Notes: generated by a model not told the origin, from the letters alone. 61,143 nt of DNA from Candidatus Kapaibacterium sp. (GCA_004292595.1 RDXM01000096.1:1-61143), one strand, 5' to 3'; shown: positions 1-9,954, counted from the stretch's first letter. Numbers and translations are program-made.

Positions 1-185
1 GGTCATGATTTTTTAGGACGCAGATGAAGATGATTGAATGGATGAAGATGATGAAAATGCAGAAAACATCAACAACGGATGAAGTCTGCATTCACGCTCT
101 GATTTTTTTTTTATCAATATCATCTTCATCCATTCAATCATCTTCATCTGCGTCCCCTCTTCATTGTTGAGACCTGACCAGTTAC
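1..185. repeat. MITE-like inverted-repeat element, family E, copy 1 (cut by window edge)
   Basis: Near-identical to the element at 58997-59189 and in the same orientation. It ends in GACCTGACCAGTTAC, the right terminal repeat of the intact copy; about the first 11 bases lie before the window. Inside is a long inverted repeat: the arm starting GACGCAGATGAAGATGAT near 19-54 is mirrored by the arm ending ATCATCTTCATCTGCGTC near 119-154. An inner pair, AATGCAGA/TCTGCATT, is nested within. No reading frame of note, so it is non-autonomous if mobile. Confidence 0.85.
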
Positions 186-291
186 AGTGAATGTATGTTC
201 AAATTTGCCCTTGGACGCTCCAAACCTCAAAGCCCCCCATTCCCCTTTATCAAAAATGCAATACTGTATGCTCAATGTAACAACATTGGTA

Positions 292-2463
292 TTAAAAATT
301 TACAGGCAAGCCCGTTTGCAAGGATTCCTCTGCGGCAAGACAAGCAAGCGTTGTTGCGCGTATGCTCGCGTATGAAATCGGAGCGGCTGCACCCCGCATA
401 ACTGCTTGCACGAAGGCGGTAGTTTCTTCTTTGTGTCCTTTTGTTCCGTCAAATTTTTTCTCAGTAATTTTACTGCCTTCGGCAAAGGTGATGCGCTCAA
501 AGTTGTGCATTTGCGCGGTTCTGCCTTCGCTGAAAACCTCGCAGTATTCCTTGCTCACGCCCGCATTGCCATTGGCAAAATAGAGAATTGTTCCTAGCGA
601 ACCGTCGGCAAATTTGAGCGAAATCGAGACCGTATCGCGCCTGTGCGTGTTGGTGTTCGCGCCCGACAAGCCTTCAGCGAAGACCCGAACAGGTACGCTC
701 TCCGCGAGAAAGCTCATGCAATCAACAAAGTGGCACACTTCGCCAATGATGCGCCCGCCCTGCTCTGGCGATTGAATCCAGCTCTGAAGCGGCACCGCGC
801 CTGCATTCACGCGGTACATCGTGCTGATTGGCTCGGTACGTTTTTGGCAAAATTCCTTCAAAGCAAGGAATGGTGCGGAAAAGCGGCGATTGAAACCGAC
901 CATAATTCTTGAGGAAGAACCTTGCGCGAAAGAATCCTGCACGGCGGCATCAATCGCGGAAAGCTCTTCACGCGAGATACAGAGCGGCTTTTCGACGAAA
1001 ATATCTTTGCCATTCCGAACCGCATCCAGCACATATTTTCCATGTGAATCATGCCGCGAGGCGCAGAGAATCGTATTTATTTCAGAATTGCTGAAGAGCG
1101 CATCGCTGCTTGTTTCCACGTTTGCAAAGCCGAAACGTTCTTGCACGGATTTCGCTTTTACGGGCGTTGGCGTACAGACGGTGTGCAAGACCGCATCATT
1201 GCTTGCTTTGAAGAATGGCAGCAAGTTCGTTTGTGCAAATGCTCCTGCGCCAATTACCCCAAGAACCAGCTTTGATGCGGCTTGTGGGCTTTTTGCTGAT
1301 GAAGGTGCGGAAACATAGCGCAAACGCTCGGCTTCGGGACGAGCATATTCCAAAATAATGCCTGAGTACGGCTTCCGTGCTGGGCTGTTGTCGGTGATAA
1401 GTGCGTAGGCTTCATCGGCACGTTCAAAGGGAAAGCGGTGCGTGGTCATGGCGGCAAGATTGACGCGCTTTGCCGCTAGAAGGTCGAGAAAGGCTTGCAT
1501 ATTGCGGTTTTCCGTCCAGCGCACAAACGCGGCGGGATAATCGTGTCCGTGTTCCTCGTAGGCGGCATCGTATCTGCCCGGACCATAGCTACAGGAAATG
1601 CGGAACTCCACTTCTTTTTCGTAAAACGGCGAGCGTGGTAAATTCATTCCCACCGCGCCCACAACCACGACCGTTCCACGCTTGCGCACGGCTTGCAGAG
1701 CCAGTTCTACGGGTTCGTTGGAGTCCGTTGCCGCCGTGATAATCACCGCATCCACACCCAAACCCCGCGTAAATGCTTCGATTGCGGGCAATGCCACGCG
1801 ATTACTGGGCAGCGTGAGTTCCGCACCAAATTCTTTCGCCTGCACAAAGAGCGATTCATTCACATCCAAACCCAGCACACGGCAGCCAGAAGCGCGTAAA
1901 AGCTGGACAGTCAGCTGCCCGAGCAGCCCCAAGCCAATCACCGCCACGCTCGCACCCAATTCCACCTGCGCTTGTCGAACGCCTTGCAGCGCGATTGCGC
2001 CAAGCGTGGTGTAGGCGGCTTCTTCAAAGCTCACCGATTCATCGGGGATTTTCGCAACAAGATTTTTCGGCACCGCGACAAGTTCCGCATGGAAGGCGTA
2101 CGTATTTCCCGCGCAAGCAACGCGGTCGCCAACAAGAAAGCCGTCGGCGCGAGATTCTATCACGGTTCCCGCGAGGCTATATCCAAGAGCTTTGTAGGAA
2201 TCAAGCGTATTTTGCACTTTGCGCAGCGTTGCAGCGATGCCGTCTTTGCGCACACTGTCCAGCACTTTTTTCACTTCCTGCGGCTGCTTGAGAGCGCGTT
2301 CCAGCAAGGATGATTGCGCCTTCGTAACAGAAGTGCGCTCTGTTCCCGCGCTAATGAGCGAGCGAGCAACGCTGACCAGCACAAAACCGTCGGGACAAGG
2401 CGGGGGCGGGAGTTCAGCCAGATGAAGCTCGCCGCTTGATTGGTGTTGAATAAGTTGAATCAT
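292..2463 (-). CDS. Two-domain oxidoreductase: MDR alcohol dehydrogenase fused to Gfo/Idh/MocA dehydrogenase
   Basis: A fusion of two dehydrogenases. The N-terminal half is a medium-chain dehydrogenase with a Rossmann GLGLLG motif near residue 178. The C-terminal half opens with a second nucleotide-binding motif, GVIGAGAFAQ, near residue 404, and carries FVEKPLCIS, the Lys-Pro signature of Gfo/Idh/MocA proteins. Proteins with this architecture are known and often sit in surface-polysaccharide or sugar-nucleotide loci, but the substrate is not established. The usual zinc-alcohol-dehydrogenase GHE motif is not evident. Start taken as ATG at 2463; an in-frame TTG lies two codons upstream. The gene stands alone, and no sugar genes flank it here. 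Cytoplasmic; no signal peptide. Confidence 0.85.
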   Translation of the reverse strand: MIQLIQHQSSGELHLAELPPPPCPDGFVLVSVARSLISAGTERTSVTKAQSSLLERALKQPQEVKKVLDSVRKDGIAATLRKVQNTLDSYKALGYSLAGTVIESRADGFLVGDRVACAGNTYAFHAELVAVPKNLVAKIPDESVSFEEAAYTTLGAIALQGVRQAQVELGASVAVIGLGLLGQLTVQLLRASGCRVLGLDVNESLFVQAKEFGAELTLPSNRVALPAIEAFTRGLGVDAVIITAATDSNEPVELALQAVRKRGTVVVVGAVGMNLPRSPFYEKEVEFRISCSYGPGRYDAAYEEHGHDYPAAFVRWTENRNMQAFLDLLAAKRVNLAAMTTHRFPFERADEAYALITDNSPARKPYSGIILEYARPEAERLRYVSAPSSAKSPQAASKLVLGVIGAGAFAQTNLLPFFKASNDAVLHTVCTPTPVKAKSVQERFGFANVETSSDALFSNSEINTILCASRHDSHGKYVLDAVRNGKDIFVEKPLCISREELSAIDAAVQDSFAQGSSSRIMVGFNRRFSAPFLALKEFCQKRTEPISTMYRVNAGAVPLQSWIQSPEQGGRIIGEVCHFVDCMSFLAESVPVRVFAEGLSGANTNTHRRDTVSISLKFADGSLGTILYFANGNAGVSKEYCEVFSEGRTAQMHNFERITFAEGSKITEKKFDGTKGHKEETTAFVQAVMRGAAAPISYASIRATTLACLAAEESLQTGLPVNF

Positions 2464-2760
2464 TTGCAAAGATACGGAAATAGGCTCTCAATGACAATCT
2501 CTTCGATTTTCAACGAAAACAAAACACGAATACTGTTTGTTTTGAGCATAAATCGCAGGTGATAACAAATTCATTTTCCAACGTAATCAAAAATGATATT
2601 TTTGAAGTGGAACTGATACGGCGTTGGAAAATATGCACTCATGTACTCACGTTGCACTAGAAAAAGTTGATGTCCGTTACAGCAAGAATTAGGCTTATTG
2701 TAGTTGTCATTACATTCATTACCCACCACCACCACCACACAGATTTTTTGGGAGAACAAC
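2464..2760. other. Divergent intergenic region with one inverted repeat
   Basis: A 297-bp gap between the divergent oxidoreductase and chemoreceptor genes. It should hold both promoters, but no convincing -10/-35 pair was assigned. TTTTCCAACG near 2573 is mirrored by CGTTGGAAAA near 2622, an inverted repeat with a spacer of about 40 bases that could be an operator or a remnant repeat. GGGAGA at about 2751 may be the ribosome-binding site of the chemoreceptor. Confidence 0.4.
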
Positions 2761-4725
2761 ATGATTCAGTGGCTTAAAAATGCGCACATACAGCGGAAAT
2801 TGCAGATTGCATTCGCCCTCAACTTTGTTTTGGTCGGCATTATCGGCATGATAGGCTTTCGAGCGGCACAAACGCTGACAGAGCGCACCGTGCGGATGTA
2901 TCAAGAAAATCTCATTCCGCTGGAAAATCTGGACGAAATTTCCATGAATTTTCTCATGGCGCGTGTGTATGTGCGGGATGCTATTTTTCATCTCCAGCGC
3001 GGCGATTCTGCGGCAATGCTGAAGTTTCATGGTATTGCGGAATCATATCTGCAAAAAGCCGAAAAAGCTGGTGAAATCTACGGTATGAGCCTCCATACCG
3101 AAGAGGAACGCCGCACATTTGCCGAGTATCAACGCCATTGGCGGAATTTTGCGACTGTCGCACGGGACGTGGTGCGCCTAACGCAAAATAATCAGCAAGC
3201 GGAGGCAATTCAAGCAGTTATGGACAAGTGCATTCCGGGCGCAGAAACGGTGAATGCCGCCGTTGTGCAGCAATTAGATATTAAAAAACGGCTTGGAGCG
3301 CAGGTAAATACAGACAATCACGCTCTGACGCAGCAAACGATGTTTCTTGTGATTGGTGCTGTTGCGTTGGGAATGCTCTTCATGCTTGGTCTGAGCCTGA
3401 TTCTGACAAAGCTCATTGCTGTTCCGATAGTGGCATTGGAGCGGGCTGCTCACGATGTGGCATCGGGCAAGTTACACACGAGCATTTCCGTCCAGACGCA
3501 GGATGAAATCGGTCATTTGGGCGATTCATTCAACGCGATGGTGGGAAAAATTCGTTTAGGCATTGAGAATTTATCGAAGGAAAAAGCGAGCGTGGAAAAA
3601 AAGGTGGAACGTGCCGTACACGAGTCCGAAGAGCAGCGAAAACACCTCGCTACGAGTGTCGAGACGATGCTCGTGAGCGTCCAACGCTTCTCCAACGGCG
3701 ACTTAACCCAACATCTCCATACAGCGCATAATGATAGGAGTAATGACGACATTGGGCGGCTTTTTCGCGGCTACAATCATGCAGTGGAGAACATTCATGG
3801 ATTAGTAACCGAAGTGGTGAGTTCGGTGTATTCAACGGCGGAATCGAGTACCCAGATTGTCTCAGCAACGCAGGAACTTTCCTACGGTATTCACGAGCAA
3901 GTCCAGCAAACCTCGTCGGTGGCGAGTTCGATGGAAGAAATGACGGCGACTATCAGCGAGAATACACGCCATGCCAGCAATGCCGCACGAGAAGCAGAGC
4001 AGGTCAGTGCCGAAGCGCGTCGAAGCGGCGAGATTATGCAGAAAGCGATTGACAATATGAATCGCATTGCTGTTGTCGTTTTGCAGTCAGCACAAACCGT
4101 TGAAGCCTTGGGCAAAAGCAGTGCGCAGATTGGCGAAGTTATTCGCACGATTGAGGAAATTGCCGACCAAACCAATCTTCTGGCACTGAACGCCGCGATT
4201 GAGGCGGCACGCGCCGGCGAGCAAGGACGCGGCTTTGCGGTGGTTGCCGATGAAGTGCGCAAACTTGCCGAGCGCACACAACAAGCCACACGCGAGATTA
4301 CATCAACGATTCAGCAGATTCAACACGACACCAGCAATGCCGTCAGCGCAATGCACACAGGCACAAGCGAAATGGCGGTCGGCAAAGCAACCGCCTCAGA
4401 AGCAGCTTCCGCACTGGATTCCATCATTGAGCGCACACGCAGCGTTTCGGATGCAATTTCGTTTCTTGCCTCTGCAAGCGAGCAGCAATCTGTCACCAGT
4501 TCGGAAATTGCTCGCAACCTTGAAATTATCAATACTATCAGCTCTCAAGCTGCTCAGGCAACATCCAACATTGAGCGCACTGCCGTTGATATGCAAACAC
4601 TAACCGATGCTTTGCAACGTCTGGTACAACGTTTCACATTGCAGCAGAACACGCATCTTCAGCATTCTTCTCAGGGAAGAAACAGCCTTTCGCAGCCTTT
4701 CAAAGAAACACGACAGCTCATATAA
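2761..4725 (+). CDS. Methyl-accepting chemotaxis protein
   Basis: A membrane chemoreceptor that signals through CheA/CheW. A first membrane segment lies at about residues 15-33, followed by a helical periplasmic region of about 160 residues resembling four-helix-bundle sensors. A second segment is at about 195-217, then HAMP, a second HAMP-like stretch containing GDLTQHL, and the cytoplasmic coiled coil. The hairpin tip has the highly conserved [20 protein letters not shown] and [17 protein letters not shown] at 2761 is preceded by a GGGAGA-type ribosome site; the 19 upstream in-frame codons are unlikely to be used. The ligand cannot be told. It resembles the receptor at 37838-39787 closely in the signalling half. 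No che gene is in the window. Confidence 0.95.
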   Translation: MIQWLKNAHIQRKLQIAFALNFVLVGIIGMIGFRAAQTLTERTVRMYQENLIPLENLDEISMNFLMARVYVRDAIFHLQRGDSAAMLKFHGIAESYLQKAEKAGEIYGMSLHTEEERRTFAEYQRHWRNFATVARDVVRLTQNNQQAEAIQAVMDKCIPGAETVNAAVVQQLDIKKRLGAQVNTDNHALTQQTMFLVIGAVALGMLFMLGLSLILTKLIAVPIVALERAAHDVASGKLHTSISVQTQDEIGHLGDSFNAMVGKIRLGIENLSKEKASVEKKVERAVHESEEQRKHLATSVETMLVSVQRFSNGDLTQHLHTAHNDRSNDDIGRLFRGYNHAVENIHGLVTEVVSSVYSTAESSTQIVSATQELSYGIHEQVQQTSSVASSMEEMTATISENTRHASNAAREAEQVSAEARRSGEIMQKAIDNMNRIAVVVLQSAQTVEALGKSSAQIGEVIRTIEEIADQTNLLALNAAIEAARAGEQGRGFAVVADEVRKLAERTQQATREITSTIQQIQHDTSNAVSAMHTGTSEMAVGKATASEAASALDSIIERTRSVSDAISFLASASEQQSVTSSEIARNLEIINTISSQAAQATSNIERTAVDMQTLTDALQRLVQRFTLQQNTHLQHSSQGRNSLSQPFKETRQLI

Positions 4726-4788
4726 CACAAATACTGACAGATACTTACAGATACCTACGGTTTGATTCAACTTCTTAGGAATACAACA

Positions 4789-5859
4789 ATGTACACCCAG
4801 CACCACTCCAGCATTGATGCGCTCGACGAGGCATTTGCACCGCAGATTTTCTTTGTCAATCTCTTTGTCAATCTTCGCCAAGAGCAGGAGGACACCTTTC
4901 GCACCGATGTCGCACGGGGGCTTGCGCACGGCAGAAAATCGCTCATGCCCAAGTATTTGTACGACAAGCGCGGCTCGGAATTGTTCGAGCAGATTACGCT
5001 CTTGCCAGAGTATTACCTCACGCGCTCCGAGCAAGCGATTATGGACGCAAATGCCGCAGAAATGCTGGCTTTGGCGGAAGAAGATTTTTGGCTCGTGGAA
5101 TTAGGCGCCGGAAGCGGCAAAAAAACACGCACCTTGCTGAGTGCAATGACGCACAGCCGCACCAATGCTCGCTATTTGCCGATTGATATTTCGGAAGCAT
5201 TTTTACAGGAATCCAGCCAAGTTTTACAACATGATTTTCCTGCTATTCCAATAACGGCGGTCTGCGCAGAGTTTTTGCAAGGTGTGGAATACATTGCTCA
5301 AGAACGCGATAACGACGCGCCTTTCAAGCAACTTGTCATTTATTTTCCTGGTTCAACGCTCGGTAATCTTACCCGCAAAGAACAAATGAAATTTCTCCAA
5401 GACCTGCGTGGATACTTGCGTTCTGGCGATGTGCTGCTGCTTTCGGTGGATATGAGCGCGGCGCGAGCGGGCAATTCCCACAGCAAAACCGCATCAACAC
5501 TCCATGCTGCCTACAACGATGCGCAGGGCATTACGGCGGAATTTAACCTCAATATTTTGCACCGCATCAACAGCGAATGCGATGCTGCCTTTCCAGTGGA
5601 AGATTATCGCCATGTTGCCTTCTACAACAGCCACGAAGCCCGCGTGGAGCTGTACTTGGAAAGCACAAGCTATCATTCGGTCTGGCTGAATGGCTACGAA
5701 GTGCGCATTGCCGCTGGAGAGCGCATCCACACAGAATATTCGCATAAATTTGATGATACAATGATAGCCAACATGGCTTCGCTGGCGGACTTCAGGGTTC
5801 GTGCGTCGTGGCATGACGCGCCTCACTATTTTGGTGTGTATTGGCTACAAGTGCCGTAA
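4789..5859 (+). CDS. egtD: L-histidine N-alpha-methyltransferase (EgtD family)
   Basis: EgtD trimethylates histidine with SAM to give hercynine, the first step of ergothioneine synthesis. Family marks: KYLYDKRGSELFEQI near the N-terminus, the SAM-binding stretch LVELGAGSGKKTRTLL around residue 95, and YFPGSTLGNL around residue 187. Length (356 residues) is somewhat above the usual 320-330, with the extra at the N-terminus. ATG at 4789 is chosen over an upstream TTG at 4762 because the latter leaves only 36 bases after the chemoreceptor stop and adds an atypical extension. No egtB-like sulfoxide synthase lies in the window. Could serve hercynine production if EgtB is absent from the genome. 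Confidence 0.88.
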   Translation: MYTQHHSSIDALDEAFAPQIFFVNLFVNLRQEQEDTFRTDVARGLAHGRKSLMPKYLYDKRGSELFEQITLLPEYYLTRSEQAIMDANAAEMLALAEEDFWLVELGAGSGKKTRTLLSAMTHSRTNARYLPIDISEAFLQESSQVLQHDFPAIPITAVCAEFLQGVEYIAQERDNDAPFKQLVIYFPGSTLGNLTRKEQMKFLQDLRGYLRSGDVLLLSVDMSAARAGNSHSKTASTLHAAYNDAQGITAEFNLNILHRINSECDAAFPVEDYRHVAFYNSHEARVELYLESTSYHSVWLNGYEVRIAAGERIHTEYSHKFDDTMIANMASLADFRVRASWHDAPHYFGVYWLQVP

Positions 5860-5880
5860 AACCTTACTCGCAACCATTCC

Positions 5881-6951
5881 ATGACCAATCCACAATCTAT
5901 CAAAGCAGGAATTATCGGCGGTGCAGGCTATACGGGCGGCGAATTGCTGCGTGTGCTACTGCATCATCCGCACGTGGAAGTCGCATTTGTGCATAGCTCA
6001 AGCAATGCGGGCAAGCCGCTCCACGCCGTGCATTCGGACGTACTCGGCGATACAACGCTCCATTTTTCTGGAGAGCCGCTTGAAATCTTGCTTGCGCAGC
6101 ATCAAGCGCACGTGCTGTTTCTCTGCGTCGGGCATGGCGAAGCAATAAAATTTTTCGCTGCACATCAGATTCCATCAGGCGTTACGGTGATTGACCTCAG
6201 CCAAGACTTTCGCTATGCAGACGGCGAGAATGCTGCACAATGGCTCTACGGCTTGCCAGAACTGAATCGCAGTGCGCTCGCTTCTGTGCGGGAAGAGGGA
6301 AAAAACATTGCAAATCCGGGCTGCTTTGCCACGGCGATTCAGCTTGCGCTTTTGCCGCTTGCGCGAGCGGGAAAATTGCCGCCAGAAGTCCATTTGACGG
6401 GCGTTACAGGCTCGACGGGCGCAGGGCAACGCTTGTCGGCAACGTCGCATTTTTCGTGGCGCACAGGCAATATCTCGGTCTATAAAGCCTTTTCGCACCA
6501 GCATTTGCGGGAGGTTCAGGCAAGTTTGCAGCAAAGTTCTTCTCGGCATTCACATTCACAATCGCCCTCAACGCTCCATTTCGTGCCGATGCGCGGCAGC
6601 TTCACACGCGGCATCCTTGTTTCAATGTACTGCCGCTACGATGATTCCCTCGAAGCCGCACAAACACTGTATGCGGAGTATTACAAGGAACATCCGTTTG
6701 TGCAATGCACGTTTGCAGGAAACGGCACAGAATCAAGTATTGATGCGGCATTGGAAGCACCTGACGTAAAGCAAGTTGTTGGCACAAATAAATGCGTTCT
6801 GCACGTGGAAAAGCACGGCGAAATGCTGTTTGTTGTGAGCGTGATTGATAATTTGCTCAAAGGCGCATCGGGTCAGGCGGTGCAAAATATGAACCTTGCG
6901 TTTGGTTTTCCCGAAGATGCTGGCTTGCGCTTGCGCGGGATTGGGTTTTAA
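5881..6951 (+). CDS. argC: N-acetyl-gamma-glutamyl-phosphate reductase
   Basis: ArgC reduces N-acetylglutamyl phosphate to the semialdehyde with NADPH, step three of arginine synthesis. The nucleotide-binding motif GGAGYTGGE lies at about residues 13-21 and the catalytic cysteine is C148 in NPGCFATA. GVTGSTGAGQ and the C-terminal DNLLKGASGQAVQNMN are family signatures. At 356 residues it is a normal length for the type I enzyme. The start lies 21 bases after egtD, so the two may be co-transcribed, although they share no pathway. No other arg gene is nearby. Confidence 0.95.
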   Translation: MTNPQSIKAGIIGGAGYTGGELLRVLLHHPHVEVAFVHSSSNAGKPLHAVHSDVLGDTTLHFSGEPLEILLAQHQAHVLFLCVGHGEAIKFFAAHQIPSGVTVIDLSQDFRYADGENAAQWLYGLPELNRSALASVREEGKNIANPGCFATAIQLALLPLARAGKLPPEVHLTGVTGSTGAGQRLSATSHFSWRTGNISVYKAFSHQHLREVQASLQQSSSRHSHSQSPSTLHFVPMRGSFTRGILVSMYCRYDDSLEAAQTLYAEYYKEHPFVQCTFAGNGTESSIDAALEAPDVKQVVGTNKCVLHVEKHGEMLFVVSVIDNLLKGASGQAVQNMNLAFGFPEDAGLRLRGIGF

Positions 6952-7095
6952 GTTCATTGTCAAAAAATTTTCCTCTGAAGATTCCCTGTGAAGATTTTCT
7001 TTGAAGAATTGTGAGCGCGTCCCTATCTTGCGCTTTGTTATTTTCACAAAATCGCCTCTAAAACACTGATTCTTTCACATTATTGATTCAATTTT

Positions 7096-7455
7096 ATGGC
7101 ACACGCTTCCCACGCCGACCATACTCACCACGAACACGCCGCACCGAGCCCGATTATTACAGGTGTTGCGGTTGTTGCAGCCCTCGCAATGGGCTGGTTT
7201 TTGGGTATTCTTTTGCCCGCATTGACGGGCGCACCACGCTTTGCTGTTGGTATTGCGATGGGTATTGTTGGCATTCTTTTCGGCACAACGTCCAATGGGG
7301 CGAATGCGTTTCCGGGACTTCAGCGCTTCATGGAAGTCTTTGGCATTTCACTTTTTGCTTTAGGTCTTGTTCGCTACTTTAATGTTGCAGGAATTTTGGC
7401 AAAAGGCGAAGGAATGATAGCAGGTCTGGGTAAAATGCTCATGTTGTTCATGTAA
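7096..7455 (+). CDS. Small membrane protein with His-rich N-terminus
   Basis: 119 residues, family not recognised. The first 15 residues hold six histidines (MAHASHADHTHHEHA), suggesting a metal-binding or simply solvent-exposed tail. Two or three hydrophobic segments follow (about residues 21-44, 46-62 and 78-96), rich in Gly and Ala, so it is probably an inner-membrane protein. A strong intrinsic terminator at 7496-7533 follows, so it probably ends its transcription unit or is monocistronic. Function unknown; a role in metal handling would rest only on the histidines. Confidence 0.7.
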   Translation: MAHASHADHTHHEHAAPSPIITGVAVVAALAMGWFLGILLPALTGAPRFAVGIAMGIVGILFGTTSNGANAFPGLQRFMEVFGISLFALGLVRYFNVAGILAKGEGMIAGLGKMLMLFM

Positions 7456-7495
7456 TCTTCTGTGAGCAAAGCCCAATAAAAAATACGAAATCAAA

Positions 7496-7533
7496 AAAGC
7501 CCTCCTCACAAGATTGTACGCTGTGAAGAGGGC
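7496..7533 (+). terminator. Intrinsic terminator after the His-rich membrane protein
   Basis: Stem AGCCCTCCTCACA paired with TGTGAAGAGGGCT around a short loop, followed directly by a T tract. The stem has about 12 pairs with one mismatch, and the position just after a stop codon fits rho-independent termination. Confidence 0.85.
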
Positions 7534-7555
7534 TTTTTGCTGTGCATCGCGTATT

Positions 7556-7732
7556 AGGAAGGCTCAAAAATTAAATGGATAAACTTCAACAATATTTAGT
7601 GGCACAGACATTCCTGTCTGTGCGTGTTGGTGCGGGCTTCAGGCGACGACGTGCGGGCTTCAGGCGACGACCACAGACAAGAATGTCTGTGCCACTACTG
7701 ACTTGAACCACTTATTTTTTTACCATTCCTTA
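7556..7732. repeat. Palindromic repeat family A, copy 1 (long form)
   Basis: The hairpin core at 7598-7696 starts AGTGGCACAGACATTCCTGT and ends in its complement, GAATGTCTGTGCCACT. Outer flanks (GGAAGGCTCAAAAATTAA... and ...ACCACTTATTTTTTTACC) are shared with the copies at 36461 and 61048, giving an element of about 177 bp. The loop contains a 21-bp unit, GTGCGGGCTTCAGGCGACGAC, twice in tandem, where the copy at the window end has one. The rest of the gap to 7874 shows no gene. Confidence 0.85.
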
Positions 7733-7874
7733 CGGATGCCGCACGTTCCCAAAAATACTTTGTCTCTGGCGCATTTTTTCATAGATTTTTTTATTGATTT
7801 GTTCGTCTTGCATGGAGATATGCCCTTCTAAGTAATCCTTTTTTTCAACAGTTTGTTTGTTCTAGGAGTTTGTG

Positions 7875-9455
7875 ATGATATTCAAAAGCCCTTTTCCCGA
7901 TGTGGTATTGCCCGAAGTTCCGTTGCATGATTTTGTTCTCCGCAAAGCCGCCGCTCTTGGCGACAAGCCTGCTCTTATTGATGGTCCTTCAGGGCGCACC
8001 ATTACTTACAAGCAGCTTGCGGGCGGTATTCATATGGTTGCGTCTAATTTTGTCAAACGCGGTCTGAACAAAGGCGACGTTGTAGCGATTTACTGCCCCA
8101 ACATCCCTGAATATGCGGTTGCCTTTCACGGAGTTGTCAAGGCAGGTGGCACAAACACAACTATCAATCCGCTCTACACGGTTGATGAACTCACACATCA
8201 AATGAAAGATGCGGGCGCGAAGTTTTTGATTACCATTCCGCTTTTTTTATCCAACGCACTTGAAGCAGCACAACGGGCGAATATCCAAGAAGTGTTCGTC
8301 ATGGGCGAAGGAGAAGGCGCAACGCCCTTTGCAGCACTCTTGCAAGGCGACGGCGCATTGCCCACCATTGATTACGACGTGAAGAACGACACCGTTGCAA
8401 TGCCCTATTCAAGCGGCACAACAGGCTTACCCAAAGGTGTGATGCTGACGCATTACAATCTCACTACCAACGTTACGCAATACTCGGACTTGGAGCAATT
8501 AAACGAAAGTAGCATCATGCTTGCTGTGCTGCCCTTCTACCACATCTACGCCATGACGGGCTTGCTCAACGGTGCGCTTGCTGTCGGCGGAACAGTCGTC
8601 TCGGTGCCGCGTTTCGACCTTGAGCAGGTTTTGGGAATTATTCAGCAATACAAAATCACAAACTTTTTCGTTGCGCCGCCGCTTATGCTTGCCTTGGCGA
8701 AGCATCCGATTATTGATAATTACGATTTGTCGAGCTTGAAAGTCGTTACTTCTGGTGCGGCTGCAATGTCTGTGCCGATTGCCGAACTCTGCGCCCAGCG
8801 TTTGAAATGCGTGGTCAAGCAAGGCTACGGCATGACGGAGGCTTCGCCCGTTACGAACATGAATTCGGTGTCGTATCCCATTAGAATTGCATCGGTCGGA
8901 CCGCTTGTGCCAAATATGGAAGCAAAAGTAGTGGACTTGACAACAGGAGCAGAGCTTGGTCCGAACGAAAACGGCGAACTCTGCTATCGCGGTCCGAACG
9001 TAATGAAAGGCTATCTCAACAATCCCGAAGCAAACGCAAAAACACTGGTTGATGGCTGGTTGCATACGGGCGATGTCGGCTATGTTGATGATGATGGCTA
9101 TTTTTACGTGGTGGACAGATTCAAGGAGTTTATCAAGCACAAAGGCTATCAAGTAGCTCCTGCCGAGCTGGAAGGCTTGCTTATCGGGCATCCCGCCATT
9201 GCCGATGCAGCAGTTATCCCCGTTGCGGACGAGGAAGCAGGCGAAAATCCAAAAGCATTTATCGTGAAAAAAGGAGAAATTACGGCAGAAGAAGTGATGG
9301 AATACGTTGCGGGCAAGGTTGCGCCGTACAAAAAAATTCGCGTGGTGGAATTTGTCGAGGAGATTCCAAAATCGCCTGCAGGCAAGATTTTACGCCGTGT
9401 TCTGATTGAGCGCGAGCGAGAGAAGGCGCGTCAGAGCCAAGAAAAAAGCGAATAA
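7875..9455 (+). CDS. AMP-dependent acyl-CoA synthetase (4-coumarate/long-chain fatty-acid CoA ligase type)
   Basis: Activates a carboxylic acid with ATP to an acyl-adenylate and transfers it to CoA. Visible motifs: the AMP-binding loop PYSSGTTGLPKGVM at about 178-190, the GYGMTEASPV acid-thiol motif, GWLHTGDVGYVDDDGYFYVVDR, FIKHKGYQVAPAELE, and the C-terminal PAGKILRR with the catalytic lysine. 526 residues is normal for the 4CL-like branch. ATG at 7875 follows an AGGAG site at 7864; a GTG lies one codon earlier. The substrate cannot be fixed. The 3-hydroxyacyl-CoA dehydrogenase downstream suggests fatty-acid or aromatic-acid metabolism. Confidence 0.92.
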   Translation: MIFKSPFPDVVLPEVPLHDFVLRKAAALGDKPALIDGPSGRTITYKQLAGGIHMVASNFVKRGLNKGDVVAIYCPNIPEYAVAFHGVVKAGGTNTTINPLYTVDELTHQMKDAGAKFLITIPLFLSNALEAAQRANIQEVFVMGEGEGATPFAALLQGDGALPTIDYDVKNDTVAMPYSSGTTGLPKGVMLTHYNLTTNVTQYSDLEQLNESSIMLAVLPFYHIYAMTGLLNGALAVGGTVVSVPRFDLEQVLGIIQQYKITNFFVAPPLMLALAKHPIIDNYDLSSLKVVTSGAAAMSVPIAELCAQRLKCVVKQGYGMTEASPVTNMNSVSYPIRIASVGPLVPNMEAKVVDLTTGAELGPNENGELCYRGPNVMKGYLNNPEANAKTLVDGWLHTGDVGYVDDDGYFYVVDRFKEFIKHKGYQVAPAELEGLLIGHPAIADAAVIPVADEEAGENPKAFIVKKGEITAEEVMEYVAGKVAPYKKIRVVEFVEEIPKSPAGKILRRVLIEREREKARQSQEKSE

Positions 9456-9502
9456 AAACGAATTGCTTTTTTGCTGACAAATCCGTCTGCTCGAAAATAC
9501 AA

Positions 9503-9536
9503 AGCCTAGTAATCGCTGTGATTACTAGGCTTTTGA
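9503..9536 (+). terminator. Intrinsic terminator after the acyl-CoA ligase
   Basis: Perfect stem AAGCCTAGTAATC / GATTACTAGGCTT with a five-base loop, followed by TTTT. Placed about 50 bases after the ligase stop codon. Confidence 0.9.
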
Positions 9537-9611
9537 GTTTACTGCTCCTGCTCCATTGCTCAATGCTGTTCTGGAGCGAAATGAGTTGTATTGCCTCGTT
9601 CCGAGAAAGGG

Positions 9612-9718
9612 ATATACTAAAAATGGGTAAAAACTGCATATCGGAAAGTGAAGGAATTGAGATGTAGTCCACCTTCAAGGTGGGCTACATCTGAAGCAAC
9701 AAACCTTTTTCAGTATAT
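9612..9718. repeat. MITE-like repeat family B, copy 1
   Basis: About 107 bp with ends ATATACTAAAAATGGGTAAA and AAACCTTTTTCAGTATAT, centred on the hairpin GATGTAGTCCACC / GGTGGGCTACATC. Closely matches 28060-28169 in the same orientation and 27248-27353 inverted. The long gap 9456-10039 holds only the terminator, this element, family C copy 1 and unassigned sequence at 9719-9858. Confidence 0.85.
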
Positions 9719-9858
9719 ATTTGTAAAAAAATGTGATATATACTAATACTACTTTGGCAGATTGCCCCCGAATCTTTGTAAATACAAGGCTTGCGAAACA
9801 AAATATCTCCTAGGAAAATATTCATCTACTTCCTCACAAAAAAGCCCGAACTTACTCA

Positions 9859-9954
9859 TACCGTTTTGACTGTATTTTGAATACTTTGATTTGAGCAAGG
9901 CAGCATGCTGCCTTGTTTCGGAGAATTGAAACTATTCATTTTACAATCGAAACG
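9859..9954. repeat. Palindromic repeat family C, copy 1
   Basis: Runs from ATACCGTTTTGACTG to CAATCGAAACG around a perfect 20-bp palindrome, CAAGGCAGCATGCTGCCTTG. The same element lies inverted at 56595-56697 with few differences. No coding content. Confidence 0.85.
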
